From Lachnospiraceae bacterium UBA7199 (GTDB lineage Bacteria; Bacillota; Clostridia; Lachnospirales; Lachnospiraceae), in assembly GCA_002490775.1 (NCBI GenBank), contig DKUR01000020.1:1-46391 (forward strand): a stretch of DNA of 46,391 nt, read 5' to 3'. Of this stretch, positions 23,775-32,841 are shown piece after piece (the stretch's first letter is position 1; each line of letters starts with the position of its first letter). The notes under the pieces are model-generated. The model made no database searches and was not told where the DNA came from. It was given only the letters and a program-made list of their open reading frames with translations. Both the position numbers and the translations under genes were made by a program.

Positions 23775-24173
23775 ATGGATGCCTTTGATATTATCAAAGC
23801 AACGATGAAGGAGTTTTCCGATGTTCCAGAGCCTGATATTAAGGTATACATAGAACTTAGTGCTCCTTTAGTCAGTAAAAAGCGGTTCGGCAATTTATAT
23901 GAACAGGCAGTAGCTTATCTGGCAGCACATAGGATGAAAATGGATGGGCGCGGTGCAACTGTAGGCGGATTTGGATCTATGGGGAATATGGTTGGTATTT
24001 CTTCCATATCGGAGGGAGAAGTATCAGTATCCTTTACCAATAGCCAGAGTAGCAGCGCATCTTCTTCTGATTCGGAACTTGGATTGTCAGTTTATGGAAT
24101 GCAGTTTCTCCAATTAAGGAGAAGCTGCATTGTTCCTATATTATGCTCCGGGGAGGTGCCGGACAATGGGTGA
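23775..24173 (+). CDS. DUF4054-type head-tail connector
   Basis: 132 residues. The helical pattern PDIKVYIELSAPLVSKKRFG and EQAVAYLAAHRMKM, then a Gly/Ser-rich loop with VGISSISEGEVSVSF, matches DUF4054 connector proteins, which sit on the portal as the first adaptor ring. AGGAGGTG is 7 bases before ATG 23775. It overlaps the next gene by 8 bases. Confidence 0.8.
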   Translation: MDAFDIIKATMKEFSDVPEPDIKVYIELSAPLVSKKRFGNLYEQAVAYLAAHRMKMDGRGATVGGFGSMGNMVGISSISEGEVSVSFTNSQSSSASSSDSELGLSVYGMQFLQLRRSCIVPILCSGEVPDNG

Positions 24174-24615
24174 TGGATGGACTTCCGAAGGACAGCGCAT
24201 AATGAGGGAACTTGATAAGTTGCAGGACTTATTGGTAAAAGTAGGATTCCAGGAAGGACAGAAATATCCAGACGGGACCAGCTTGACAGATGTTGCCGCC
24301 TGGAATGAGTTTGGAACGGTCAATATGCCTTCAAGACCTTTCATGCGTGACAGTGTAGATGAAAATGAGGAAAAAATAGTGGAATTTATGCAGAGCCAGG
24401 TAGTAGATATCATCAAAAACAGGAAGACTGCAGAGCAAGCGCTTAAAGAGATAGGTGCATTCCAGAAAGGATTGGTGCAGGAAACTATCACTGAGGGCAA
24501 CTTTGAACCCAATAGTCCGGAGACTATTAGGAAAAAGGGAAGCAGTCACCCACTTATAGATACTGGAGAAATGCGGAATTCTGTTAATTTTGTGATAGGA
24601 AAGAAGGGAGGCTGA
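24166..24615 (+). CDS. HK97 gp10-like neck / tail completion protein
   Basis: 149 residues. VAAWNEFGTVNMPSRPFMRD is the core of HK97-gp10/virion-morphogenesis-type proteins, with NSPETIRKKGSSHPLIDTGE at the C-terminal part. Such proteins join head and tail in the neck. ATG 24166 is chosen over 24130 because GGGAGGTG stands about 9 bases upstream and it overlaps the previous stop. Confidence 0.82.
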   Translation: MGDGWTSEGQRIMRELDKLQDLLVKVGFQEGQKYPDGTSLTDVAAWNEFGTVNMPSRPFMRDSVDENEEKIVEFMQSQVVDIIKNRKTAEQALKEIGAFQKGLVQETITEGNFEPNSPETIRKKGSSHPLIDTGEMRNSVNFVIGKKGG

Positions 24616-24616
24616 T

Positions 24617-24991
24617 ATGTTCAGAAAACCTCAAATATTGCGAAGATATGCGGAAGCAAAATCTACCGGCGGGTATTCATTTTCGGGGAGTGCGTCTGAT
24701 AAGGTAATTCTTGCAGATATTCAGACAACGGATGCTGACACAGCTACAGAAAGCGATGGAGACAGTTCCTTACAGTGGATAAAAGTATTCTCTGATGATG
24801 AAATTCGCATGGCAGATGAAAAAAACGGTGCAAAAGCTGATTTGATATGGTATCAAGGCAAATGGTACGAATGCCGTTCGACAAATTATAAAGGAAATAC
24901 CATTTTAAGGCACTGGATCAGCAAATTTGTGGAATGTCCTAATCAGATGGAGCCTCCGAAAGAAGAACTGTTAAGGGAGGTGCAAGCGTGA
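24617..24991 (+). CDS. Head-tail joining protein, uncharacterised
   Basis: 124 residues, beta-rich with an aromatic core (ADLIWYQGKWYECRSTNYKG). The N-terminus is basic, with RRYAEAK. Its place between the gp10-like gene and the tail terminator, where a head-closure ring protein is normally found, suggests stopper or head-closure function. AAGGGAGG overlaps its end and serves the next gene. Confidence 0.68.
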   Translation: MFRKPQILRRYAEAKSTGGYSFSGSASDKVILADIQTTDADTATESDGDSSLQWIKVFSDDEIRMADEKNGAKADLIWYQGKWYECRSTNYKGNTILRHWISKFVECPNQMEPPKEELLREVQA

Positions 24992-25581
24992 ATTTTGGAG
25001 AAGCAAAGAAATACTCCCGTGATATCGTGGCTGCTTATTTTGGAGACAGTCATGTTTTTTATGCAGAACAAAAAATGGCAAAAAGGACAGTGCCTTACTT
25101 GACCGTTAAATTCAATGGTTTAGGAAAGGTGAGAACAAAAATAACAAAATATGACAGAGAAAACCAGTGTTTTAAGGATTACTGGCAGGCAAACACAAAG
25201 ATGGAACTCAATCTATATACATTGGGGAAAAACATAGCGCCCGAAGATACGGAACCGGTGTATGAAAATACAGCCGTAGAAGATATGGACGATTTTGTGA
25301 AATTTCTATGTTCCGATGAAATCATAGAGGATATGGACAGGAACAATATTGTTATTGCGATAAATGGAAGAATCAGTGATTTATCATATCTTGAAAACAG
25401 TTCGGAGTTCAGATATAGATCTATGGCTGAGTTTGATGTTAATTTCATTGATAGTTCACATGGAATGTACGGACAGAACGCAATAGCGGATTTACCTAAT
25501 CCAAGTGGAGGGGGAACTAAGGAAATGATTGCCGATTCCTCTGTCATTGAAAATGTCGAAGTGAAAGGAGAAACAAAATGA
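24988..25581 (+). CDS. Neck / tail terminator protein
   Basis: 197 residues from GTG 24988, overlapping the previous stop as GTGA and preceded by AAGGGAGGTG. The fold-like pattern VPYLTVKFNGLGKVRTKITK followed by YWQANTKMELNLYTLG is that of the neck terminator proteins next to DUF3383 sheath genes. Such rings stop tail tube growth and dock the tail to the head. It ends in an ATGA overlap with the sheath gene. Confidence 0.72.
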   Translation: MNFGEAKKYSRDIVAAYFGDSHVFYAEQKMAKRTVPYLTVKFNGLGKVRTKITKYDRENQCFKDYWQANTKMELNLYTLGKNIAPEDTEPVYENTAVEDMDDFVKFLCSDEIIEDMDRNNIVIAINGRISDLSYLENSSEFRYRSMAEFDVNFIDSSHGMYGQNAIADLPNPSGGGTKEMIADSSVIENVEVKGETK

Positions 25582-26654
25582 GTAATATCAGTGATGTTGT
25601 TGACGTTACTATTGCAATCGAGGCACCGGCGACAGATAGTGCCAGCTTCAGTAACCTTCTTTTGGTGGTAGGTCAGCCAAAGAATTCCGGGGAAGAAGAA
25701 ATGCCGAATGTTGCAATTATTAGACAGGCAGATGATCTGAAAGTATTTGGATATGATTCTACAGATGAGGCGTATAAGGCAGCAAAGGTTGCCTTCAGCC
25801 AGGATCCGCAGCCGAGGGATGTGTTTGTAATTGCGAGAAAGGTTGATGCTGATAAAGAAAATGAACCGTTAGCAGAGTGCTTGGATAGGGCCGCAGGGGT
25901 TAATACATGGTATGGCTTTTCCCTTGTTGGCTTTTCTTCTACGACAGAGTTACAGGCTGCCGCTGAATGGGCGGAAGCAAATAACAGATTGTTTGGATTT
26001 ACATATTTGTCGGGAAATCTTCCTATTGCAATCAGCGGGTATAACCACACTTTTGCATTTTACGCAGGGAGTATCGGCGCGAGTGAATATCCCGATGGAA
26101 ACACATATGCGGCTGTCGCATATATGGCAAAATGCTTTGGGTATGATCCCGGCGCCGAAACATGGAGTTTGAAATCTCTTAATGGAGTAACGGAATCAAG
26201 TCTGTCCACTAACAAAGTGAATGAATTAAAGATTGCCAATACAAATTTTTACCGGAATATTGCCAATAAGAATGTAAGCCAGGAAGGCAAAGTGGGTTCC
26301 GGGGAATGGATTGACGTAATTCGCTTTAAGGACTGGCTGCTGAATAAAATTCAGATCGAGGTTTTCAACTTCATGTTGAAGAATGAGAAAGTAGCATTTA
26401 ATGATAGCGGGATTACGGGGATTCAGAACGTGATCGAATCCGTTCTTTCTGCGGCGCAAAGGACAGGCGGTATTGATGAAGACCGGTATGATGAAAATGA
26501 GAATCTGGAAAGAGGCTATATCGTGACGGCACCCAAGTCTTCGTCCATTAGCATTACAGAAAAAAGGAACCGTAAACTGACAGGCATTTCCTTTATTGCC
26601 AGACTTGCAGGAGCAATTCATGAGGTGGCAATCCGGGGAACACTGGTTTATTAA
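25578..26654 (+). CDS. Contractile tail sheath protein (DUF3383 family)
   Basis: 358 residues. Sheath-type features are seen throughout: SFSNLLLVVGQPKNSGEEE near the start, DEAYKAAKVAFSQDPQPRDV, WYGFSLVGFSSTTELQAAAE, and near the C-terminus a strand FIARLAGAIHEVAIRGTLV that ends the protein like other sheaths. DUF3383 proteins form the contractile sheath. This makes the phage a myovirus. It starts in an ATGA overlap with the terminator gene. Confidence 0.88.
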   Translation: MSNISDVVDVTIAIEAPATDSASFSNLLLVVGQPKNSGEEEMPNVAIIRQADDLKVFGYDSTDEAYKAAKVAFSQDPQPRDVFVIARKVDADKENEPLAECLDRAAGVNTWYGFSLVGFSSTTELQAAAEWAEANNRLFGFTYLSGNLPIAISGYNHTFAFYAGSIGASEYPDGNTYAAVAYMAKCFGYDPGAETWSLKSLNGVTESSLSTNKVNELKIANTNFYRNIANKNVSQEGKVGSGEWIDVIRFKDWLLNKIQIEVFNFMLKNEKVAFNDSGITGIQNVIESVLSAAQRTGGIDEDRYDENENLERGYIVTAPKSSSISITEKRNRKLTGISFIARLAGAIHEVAIRGTLVY

Positions 26655-26675
26655 AAAAGATTGGAGGATTAAGCA

Positions 26676-27095
26676 ATGAGTGAAGTGTATACTTACAATC
26701 CGGCGCAGGTAAAAATTGCTATTGGCTCACATCTCGTGACTGGTGTTGCAGATGATTCATTTATTACCATTGAGCCAAACGGTGACGGAACTACTGTGAA
26801 GGTAGGATGCTATGGAGAGGTCAACAGGTCGATCAGCCCCAATAAGTGCTATAATATCAAAATTTCCTTACTGCAAAACTCGCCTACAAATGCTTACTTG
26901 AAAAATCGTTTCGAGATGGATCAGGAAAGCGGAAACGGACATTTCCCGATTATTATTAAAGATCTTATGGGGCAGGAACAGTTTTCCAGTGATATAGCAT
27001 GGGTCAACAAGCCGGCTTCATGGGGGCGCGGAAAAGAATCATCAAACAGAGAATGGGAGCTTACCTGTGGAACAGGAAAGTTCAAGGACGAGTAA
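26676..27095 (+). CDS. Tail tube protein (DUF3277 family)
   Basis: 139 residues. YNPAQVKIAIGSHLVTGVAD and DSFITIEPNGDGTTVKVGCY near the N-terminus, with WELTCGTGKF at the end, match the small tube proteins always paired with DUF3383 sheaths. Stacked hexamers form the inner tube. GGAGG precedes the start. Confidence 0.87.
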   Translation: MSEVYTYNPAQVKIAIGSHLVTGVADDSFITIEPNGDGTTVKVGCYGEVNRSISPNKCYNIKISLLQNSPTNAYLKNRFEMDQESGNGHFPIIIKDLMGQEQFSSDIAWVNKPASWGRGKESSNREWELTCGTGKFKDE

Positions 27096-27112
27096 ATCAG
27101 GAGGGGTAACGG

Positions 27113-27649
27113 ATGTTAAAACAGATAGAACCAAAAAGAGTAACTATTGAGGATGTGGAGTTTGCAATTTATCCGTTTGGCGCAATGCAGGCAGCTAATC
27201 TGTCCGGTGAACTTGGAAAATTTTTTGGCCCGATGGTTGCCGGACTGGTGCCCCTTGTTTTGGGGGATTCGGATGATGATGTGTTGTCGGCAGACTTAAA
27301 GGATGCGATGCCGTTGGTAACTATGGCGTTTTCTACATTGGATGGAGACAACGTGGAAAAGCTGCTTAGGAAGTTACTGATAGTTGGCAAGAATATTTCT
27401 TGCCAATATCGCGATGACAATGGGGAGGTGGTGCAGGGCGTATTGGACCAAGGGCTTATTGATAACATATTCTGTCAGAATATTGATGGTCTGTATCGAT
27501 TAGCTTATGAGGTTATCAATGTGAATTTCAGCGGTTTTTTCAAGAAATTGCTCGCCCAATCTGGAGTCCAAAGTCTAAAGGGAACAATCCTATCGAAGAT
27601 GGGAAATACGGAACCTTTGATGGAAGCCGGTTCTGTGAACTTGAGTTAA
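27113..27649 (+). CDS. Tail assembly chaperone, upstream frame (gpG-like)
   Basis: 178 residues. The protein is helical, with VTIEDVEFAIYPFGAMQAAN at the start and IVGKNISCQYRDDNGEVVQG in the middle, like phage tail-assembly chaperones that coat the tape measure during assembly. Two heptamers in slippery register, TTTTTTC (27535-27541) and GGGAAAT (27601-27607), lie in its last third. The -1 frame is open from 27511 to 27798, which would make a G-GT-type fusion. AGGAGGGG precedes the start. Confidence 0.8.
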   Translation: MLKQIEPKRVTIEDVEFAIYPFGAMQAANLSGELGKFFGPMVAGLVPLVLGDSDDDVLSADLKDAMPLVTMAFSTLDGDNVEKLLRKLLIVGKNISCQYRDDNGEVVQGVLDQGLIDNIFCQNIDGLYRLAYEVINVNFSGFFKKLLAQSGVQSLKGTILSKMGNTEPLMEAGSVNLS

Positions 27650-27651
27650 GA

Positions 27652-27798
27652 ATGTATACTCTTATTCAGAATAATATGGCATCTATGATGGAACTGAATG
27701 AGTATTACACATTGGACGAAGCATTGAAATTATATGCCCTTATGTCTATGAGAATAGATATAGAAAACGGCATGATGGAAGAAATAAAAAATAAGTAG
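27652..27798 (+). CDS. Tail assembly chaperone, downstream frame (GT-like extension)
   Basis: From ATG 27652 the frame gives 48 residues (MYTLIQNNMASMMELNEYYT at the start). The same frame is open back to 27511, and its 46 upstream codons look protein-like (WSPKS, then FDGSRFCELE). No good ribosome site precedes the ATG, which favours expression as a -1 frameshift product of the upstream chaperone, as in lambda G/GT. It sits immediately before the tape measure, the usual position. Confidence 0.68.
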   Translation: MYTLIQNNMASMMELNEYYTLDEALKLYALMSMRIDIENGMMEEIKNK

Positions 27799-27815
27799 CA
27801 AAGGAGGTGGGATCA

Positions 27816-29870
27816 GTGACGGTACGGGATCTGATAGTTTCGTTTGGATATGATGTGGATAAGGCATCAAAAAGCAAAGTTATTAACGATGCAAATAATC
27901 TGAAAAGCACTTTAAAAAGTGTGCTTGGAACGATTGGAGTAACCATATCTCTGGCAGGAGTGATTAAGTTCGGGAAAGATTCATTAGATGCAGCTTCAAA
28001 TCTTGAGCAGATGGAAATGAAATTCAATACTGTGTTTGGTGAAATGGAAAGAGCTGCTGACCAGTGGGCCAGCAGCTTTGCCGATTCTATCGGGCGATCT
28101 AAAACAACGATAAAGACATATATGGCGGATAATCAGAATCTGCTTGTGGGTATGGGAATGGCGAGAGATCAGGCAAGCGAAATGACAGAGCAAATGGTTA
28201 AGGCAGCTATTGACCTCGCTTCGTTTAATAATATCTCTGACGACGATGCTGTAAATGCCATGTCAAAGGCACTCATGGGCGAGACTGAGTCAGCAAAACG
28301 TTTAGGAGCGGTTTTGAATGAAAATACGATTGCGACTGCGATGGAAACTTTAGGACTGAAAGGTAAATTTGATGCCTTGGATGAGGCTACCAAGATGCAG
28401 GTGCGGTACCAAGCTATTATGAACCAGTCACAGGATTCTATAGATGATGCTGCAAACAGTATCGATACTTACGAAGGCAAGTTGAGAGCATTTAATGCAA
28501 AACTTAACGATGTACGCGAGATAGCCGGAAAATTCCTGCTTCCTTATGCTACGAAAGGCCTTGAATTGCTTAATAAGATAGTTGGAAAGGTTCAAGATTT
28601 TGCAGAAAGACTTGGGGATGCCAACGAGGAAGGAACAACAGCTAGTCGTATTATGAAAGGATTTCAGGCAGCAACGGATTTTGCCGGAAGAGCTATTGGA
28701 AAAGTGGTAGAGTATGGAAGAAAAGCCATTGAGATGGTAGGTGGTAGTGAAAACGCTTTGAGATTGTTGAGCGTGGTTATTGGCGCGATTATGGCTTATA
28801 AAATTGGTGGGAAAATACTTGGATTCGTACAAGGTTTAGGAAGTATCTCAAAAGTTTTATCGGGTATCAATGTAAAAGCATTACTCATAATAGGCGTCAT
28901 TGTTTTATTAGTTTTGCTGGTACAGGATTTTATTTCATTTTTGCAGGGTAAAGATTCAATTTTTGGAAAATTGCTTGAAAAGGCAGGACTGGATGCGGAT
29001 GAGGTACGGGAGAAATTTAAGAATTTTGGTATCGGCATAGCAGAAACGTTTGGCTACATCAAAGCAATAGCTGAGCCTATTATCTCAGGTCTGCGTTCAT
29101 TCTGGGATGAACATGGAAGCGCAATTATGCAAGGAGTCGGAAATGTAGTGAATTTTATTGTTGCACAGCTTAGCACGCTCGCCTCTCTTATTGAGCCGTT
29201 TGTCAGTTATTGGCTGAATCTCTTCAAAGGATTTTTTGCTTTACTTTCAGGAGATACAGAGGGCGCAATGGAGGCTTTCCAAGCGGCATTTGAAAGCGGA
29301 CTCGAATTTGTCCATAATCTTGTTACAGGTTGGTGGAACAGCATAGATGAATTGTTTGGTGGATTACCATCAAAAGCTCTTACCTGGGGAAAAGATATGA
29401 TTCAAGGCTTTATTAACGGTATTACAGAAAAAATTTCTGCTTTAAAAGAGAAAATTACGGATATTGGCAATACAATCAAAGAAAAACTGCATTTCAGTAA
29501 ACCGGATAATGGTCCACTGGCTGATGCTGATAAATGGACGCCTGATATGATGGATTTATTTACAAGTGGTATCGAAAGCGGAAAGGCAAAACTGAAAAAT
29601 GCAGTTGTAGGTGTAGCCGGCCTTATCAAGGGCGTTGTTACTGGAGAAAAGGGGCAGGGGATTCAAGCACTTGCCGGATCTGCGACTGCATCTCAAAGTA
29701 CTGTGGGCGGAATTACAAATAGTAACAGAAGTATTACGCAGGTACTCAATTTCAGCAATACATTTAATGGAGGCGATCCGGAAACACAGCGGCAGGCTTC
29801 CAGTCAGATGAATAAAAATGCGCATGATGCCAGTACATACTTGGCTGATGCGTTGGCATTTGGGAGGTAG
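27816..29870 (+). CDS. Tape measure protein
   Basis: 684 residues from GTG 27816, with GGAGG (27803-27807) 8 bases upstream; GTG 27807 overlaps that site. The N-terminal ~250 residues are helical with the tape-measure signature region (GVTISLAGVIKFGKDSLDAA, MGMARDQASEMTEQMVKAAI). Two hydrophobic segments occur near residues 315-375 (VVIGAIMAYKIGGKILGFV; ALLIIGVIVLLVLLV), and a Ser/Thr/Gly-rich end follows. The protein fixes tail length and is ejected ahead of DNA; by the usual 0.15 nm per residue rule, a tail near 100 nm is expected. Confidence 0.92.
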   Translation: MTVRDLIVSFGYDVDKASKSKVINDANNLKSTLKSVLGTIGVTISLAGVIKFGKDSLDAASNLEQMEMKFNTVFGEMERAADQWASSFADSIGRSKTTIKTYMADNQNLLVGMGMARDQASEMTEQMVKAAIDLASFNNISDDDAVNAMSKALMGETESAKRLGAVLNENTIATAMETLGLKGKFDALDEATKMQVRYQAIMNQSQDSIDDAANSIDTYEGKLRAFNAKLNDVREIAGKFLLPYATKGLELLNKIVGKVQDFAERLGDANEEGTTASRIMKGFQAATDFAGRAIGKVVEYGRKAIEMVGGSENALRLLSVVIGAIMAYKIGGKILGFVQGLGSISKVLSGINVKALLIIGVIVLLVLLVQDFISFLQGKDSIFGKLLEKAGLDADEVREKFKNFGIGIAETFGYIKAIAEPIISGLRSFWDEHGSAIMQGVGNVVNFIVAQLSTLASLIEPFVSYWLNLFKGFFALLSGDTEGAMEAFQAAFESGLEFVHNLVTGWWNSIDELFGGLPSKALTWGKDMIQGFINGITEKISALKEKITDIGNTIKEKLHFSKPDNGPLADADKWTPDMMDLFTSGIESGKAKLKNAVVGVAGLIKGVVTGEKGQGIQALAGSATASQSTVGGITNSNRSITQVLNFSNTFNGGDPETQRQASSQMNKNAHDASTYLADALAFGR

Positions 29871-29875
29871 AGCGT

Positions 29876-30502
29876 ATGGGTCCAAAACAACCAGTCAGCG
29901 TTGCAGGCATAGAATTTGACGCTATATTAGATATTAAGGAAACTCATTCTTCCACAGTGCCACAATACCCAATAGATGAGGGGTATAGCGTCCAGGATAA
30001 TGTAGCGCTGGATCCTATGTCTCTCACTATGACATTGTATGTAACTGCCACTCCGGTAACATGGCTAAGCCGGCATGGTAGCGGCGAGGGAAGAGTACGC
30101 CAGATATGGAATCAATTATTCGGCATGTATTCGCAGAAAATGCCAATAACGGTAATTACGCCAGATGCATCGTACTCCAATATGATAATTAAAGGAATAA
30201 CTTATAAAAAGAGTTCAGAAACAGGGTATGCTGCTGAAATACCTATTGAGTTCTCCCAAGTTACTGTAACGTCTGCAAGAACAGCAGCAGTGCCGGCAGA
30301 ATATGCGAGAGCGGGTATGAGTCAACAGCTTGCGGGTAGTGCGGCAACCAGTACAGTAACATCATCTGGTAGTACGGCGGGAGGCGGAGGCAGTTCAAGC
30401 GGGGGAGGCTCAAGTAATTCGGCAGCTCAACAATCAAGTTCATGGTTGTATCAGATGGCAGAAGGGGTAGGAAATTCAACAGGGTGGTATAGTTTGGATT
30501 AA
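29876..30502 (+). CDS. Baseplate/tail protein with Gly/Ser-rich linker
   Basis: 208 residues. The N-terminal ~140 residues are beta-rich (VAGIEFDAILDIKETHSSTV, then ALDPMSLTMTLYVT and MPITVITPDASYSN), similar to the baseplate proteins that follow short tape measures in Clostridia myophages. A Ser/Gly-rich linker (residues ~163-190) leads to a short C-terminal helix ending in an aromatic tail. GGGAGG lies ahead of ATG 29876. Confidence 0.72.
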   Translation: MGPKQPVSVAGIEFDAILDIKETHSSTVPQYPIDEGYSVQDNVALDPMSLTMTLYVTATPVTWLSRHGSGEGRVRQIWNQLFGMYSQKMPITVITPDASYSNMIIKGITYKKSSETGYAAEIPIEFSQVTVTSARTAAVPAEYARAGMSQQLAGSAATSTVTSSGSTAGGGGSSSGGGSSNSAAQQSSSWLYQMAEGVGNSTGWYSLD

Positions 30503-30512
30503 GGAGGGCGTT

Positions 30513-30830
30513 ATGATTTACATTGAAGTACCAGATATGAATGATAGTGTAAGCCGGATTACGCTGTCCAGAAAAGAGTATTATATCCGGTTCACATATA
30601 ATCCAAGCTATGATTATTGGTCTTTTGGATTATATAACATGAAAATGGAACCTATACTTCCAATGTCAAAAATAGTGCCTTTTTCACCATTGCTTTATTT
30701 TTATAAATACACAGATTTGCCGAACGGTCAGTTTGGCTGCTTCTCAGTTAATAAAAGAGTTGGGAGGAATGACTTTAAAGAAAAGAAAGCACGATTTTTC
30801 TATATCGCGAATGACGAGTTGGAGGGATAG
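30513..30830 (+). CDS. Small baseplate protein (DUF6983-like)
   Basis: 105 residues, rich in tyrosine and phenylalanine, beta-strand-like (EYYIRFTYNPSYDYWSFGLY) and ending RFFYIANDELEG. This compact beta pattern and the place between the tape-measure follower and the hub gene fit the small baseplate wedge or hub accessory proteins of the DUF6983 kind. GGAGGG is directly ahead of the start. Confidence 0.66.
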   Translation: MIYIEVPDMNDSVSRITLSRKEYYIRFTYNPSYDYWSFGLYNMKMEPILPMSKIVPFSPLLYFYKYTDLPNGQFGCFSVNKRVGRNDFKEKKARFFYIANDELEG

Positions 30831-30833
30831 CAC

Positions 30834-31742
30834 ATGAACTTTAACAGGCAATATACAATTCTGGCCGGAGTACCTGGTCATATGGGATTTGAACTTTCAA
30901 GTGTGGGAAAGGCAAGACCGCTTCACATCAATTTTGATTTGGAAAAATCAGATAATTCTACAAGCAACACAGGAAAACTGCAGATTTCTAACTTAAATAA
31001 TGAGCATAAAGCGATTTTAAGTGAGGAAGGATGTATTGTGGAAATCAGAGCTGGGTATTCTGATACCCTTGGCTCTATTTTCTTGGGTGGAGTTATGAAT
31101 CCGTCAGAAACATTGCAGAATGCAGATCGGACATTGGAACTTGAACTGTTTGATGGACAATCATATAACGATACGGTTGGAAGTATCAGCATGAATGGAA
31201 TTGTTACTGGAACTTCTCTTTTGTCGGAACTCCAATCAAAGATGGGCATAGAGTCCGCTATTTTGACCGAGAAGGCATCTTCTATGTTGCAGACAGCTAA
31301 ATATAGCAATGGCTATTGTTATGTCGGGAAATTGAAGACAGCGCTTCAATCACTTACCAGTAAAGCAGATTTGAATTACTCCATACAGAATGGGGTATTA
31401 CAGATATTTGCCGCAGGAGAAGCTATTACAACGCAAGCGTATGTAATCAGTGTGGATACGGGATTGATTAGCATACCAAAGAAAATCACTATCAGTCAGA
31501 CCTCAACATCAAAATCAGGAAGTATGAAAGATGGAGTTTCGATTACAGCGGAAACAGGAAACGGCATTCCGGGATATGAAATAGAATATCTGATAAATGG
31601 AGCAATCGGTATCAATGACCTTGTAAAAATCGAAAGCAGGGAAGTCAATGGGATTTTCCGGATATGCAAACAGCATTATTCCGGAGATAACTATTCTGGT
31701 GACTGGAAATGTACTGCGCAAGTAGTGGAGGTGAGCATATAG
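30834..31742 (+). CDS. Baseplate hub protein (gpD/gp44-like)
   Basis: 302 residues. The layout is that of tail hub proteins: an N-terminal beta domain with DLEKSDNSTSNTGKLQISNL, GCIVEIRAGYSD and IFLGGVMNPSETLQ, followed by a helical insertion with LLSELQSKMG, then a second beta domain ending in YSGDWKCTAQVVEVSI. Hubs bind the tube end and the spike. GGAGGGA precedes the start. Confidence 0.76.
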   Translation: MNFNRQYTILAGVPGHMGFELSSVGKARPLHINFDLEKSDNSTSNTGKLQISNLNNEHKAILSEEGCIVEIRAGYSDTLGSIFLGGVMNPSETLQNADRTLELELFDGQSYNDTVGSISMNGIVTGTSLLSELQSKMGIESAILTEKASSMLQTAKYSNGYCYVGKLKTALQSLTSKADLNYSIQNGVLQIFAAGEAITTQAYVISVDTGLISIPKKITISQTSTSKSGSMKDGVSITAETGNGIPGYEIEYLINGAIGINDLVKIESREVNGIFRICKQHYSGDNYSGDWKCTAQVVEVSI

Positions 31743-31743
31743 A

Positions 31744-32475
31744 ATGAATAACGAGGTTGTAGAACAGATAGAAAGACTTGTTAAGGATGTCATGAATAAC
31801 AGTCTTCACACATCAATGCCAGGAAAGATATTGTCTGTGAATGAGGCGAGTGGTCTTATGAGTGTGCAGCCTACGGGCAGTTTCTATTGTGGGAAAATTG
31901 AAATGGATTATCCGGTAGTGCCAGGGATTCCAATGTGTGTTACTGCAAATAGTAATGGAATAGCAGCGTGCAGTCCTGTTAAAGAGGGTGATGATGTGCT
32001 GCTTATATGCGCGGAGCAAAGTTTGTCGGCTTTCATCACAGAAACATCAGAAGCTCAGTCTAATGAGAAATTTGAATTGACAAACTGTATCGCGATTCCC
32101 GGAATACAACGATCAATGCCAGAAGCACAGAAAGAGGCCAATGAAAAAGATGCCATTGTTTTCACTAATGGGGAAGATGTTAAGGTCCTTATTACCAAAG
32201 AAGAGATAGAAGTTACCAATGGGGATAATATTAAAATTTTAATATCTGGGGATTTGGTAAAGGCTATCAATGGAGATGTAGAGTTTTCTATATCGGAAGA
32301 AAATATTTCTTTAAGAGGAGATACAAAGCTGAAAGGAAATCTTGAAATTAAAGGAGATATGAGTGTTGAAGGTGAAACAGTATTTAAAGGAAAAGTAACA
32401 ATAAAAGGCGATTTAGAAGTAGAGGGAAATATTACAGCCACAGGAAATATAAATGGCGCCAATTCGGAGGGATAA
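31744..32475 (+). CDS. Baseplate spike protein (Gp138 N-domain with beta-helix tip)
   Basis: 243 residues. Residues ~25-120 follow the Gp138/gpV OB-fold: SMPGKILSVNEASGLMSVQP, DYPVVPGIPM and PVKEGDDVLLICAEQ. The C-terminal ~60 residues repeat short Val/Ile/Lys-Gly units (KLKGNLEIKGDMSVEGE, VFKGKVTIKGDLEVEGN), which build a triple-stranded beta-helix needle. The spike punctures the cell surface on contraction. It overlaps no gene but follows the hub by 1 base. Confidence 0.85.
   Translation: MNNEVVEQIERLVKDVMNNSLHTSMPGKILSVNEASGLMSVQPTGSFYCGKIEMDYPVVPGIPMCVTANSNGIAACSPVKEGDDVLLICAEQSLSAFITETSEAQSNEKFELTNCIAIPGIQRSMPEAQKEANEKDAIVFTNGEDVKVLITKEEIEVTNGDNIKILISGDLVKAINGDVEFSISEENISLRGDTKLKGNLEIKGDMSVEGETVFKGKVTIKGDLEVEGNITATGNINGANSEG
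31990..32470 (+). repeat. Short degenerate repeats encoding the spike beta-helix
   Basis: In the second half of the spike gene, especially 32320-32460, GGAxAT/GGCGAT-type codon groups recur about every 18 bases, encoding the Lys-Gly-(Asp/Asn)-hydrophobic units of the needle. They are degenerate protein-level repeats, not exact DNA repeats. Confidence 0.4.
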
Positions 32476-32478
32476 TGT

Positions 32479-32841
32479 ATGAATGACCTGCAGATGACAA
32501 GGGACGGGGATTTAGCCATTCTGAACCATGATATTATAGCGACTGACAGCATCGAGCAGGGTATTTATATCCGGCTTAGGTGGTGGTATGGAGAATGGAA
32601 ATTTGGCCCTGATTATGGGATGAAATATTTCGAGAATGTGTTTGTGAAAAATCCAAATAGAACGCTAATTATGAGTGATGTTTCCGCTCAGATTATGAGC
32701 GTTGACGGTGTTAAAAGCGTAGATCAAATATCAGTTGATATTGATTATAAGACACGAAAAGCAATTGTAAAGTATTTGGTGACAACAGAAAACAAGGAAA
32801 GGTTTGAGAGGGAGGTGAGCATATGGAACAATATGGAGTAA
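32479..32841 (+). CDS. Gp25-like baseplate wedge protein
   Basis: 120 residues. QMTRDGDLAILNHDIIATDS, LRWWYGEWKFGPDYGMKYFE and a C-terminal strand IVKYLVTTENKERFE match the gp25/W-type lysozyme-like wedge family (DUF2634 kind), which links sheath and baseplate. It overlaps the baseplate J gene by 19 bases. Confidence 0.82.
   Translation: MNDLQMTRDGDLAILNHDIIATDSIEQGIYIRLRWWYGEWKFGPDYGMKYFENVFVKNPNRTLIMSDVSAQIMSVDGVKSVDQISVDIDYKTRKAIVKYLVTTENKERFEREVSIWNNME

Noticed and set aside
32320..32460. Short regular repeats as a CRISPR-like array
   Set aside because: They are degenerate codon-level repeats encoding the spike beta-helix, with no constant repeats or spacers.
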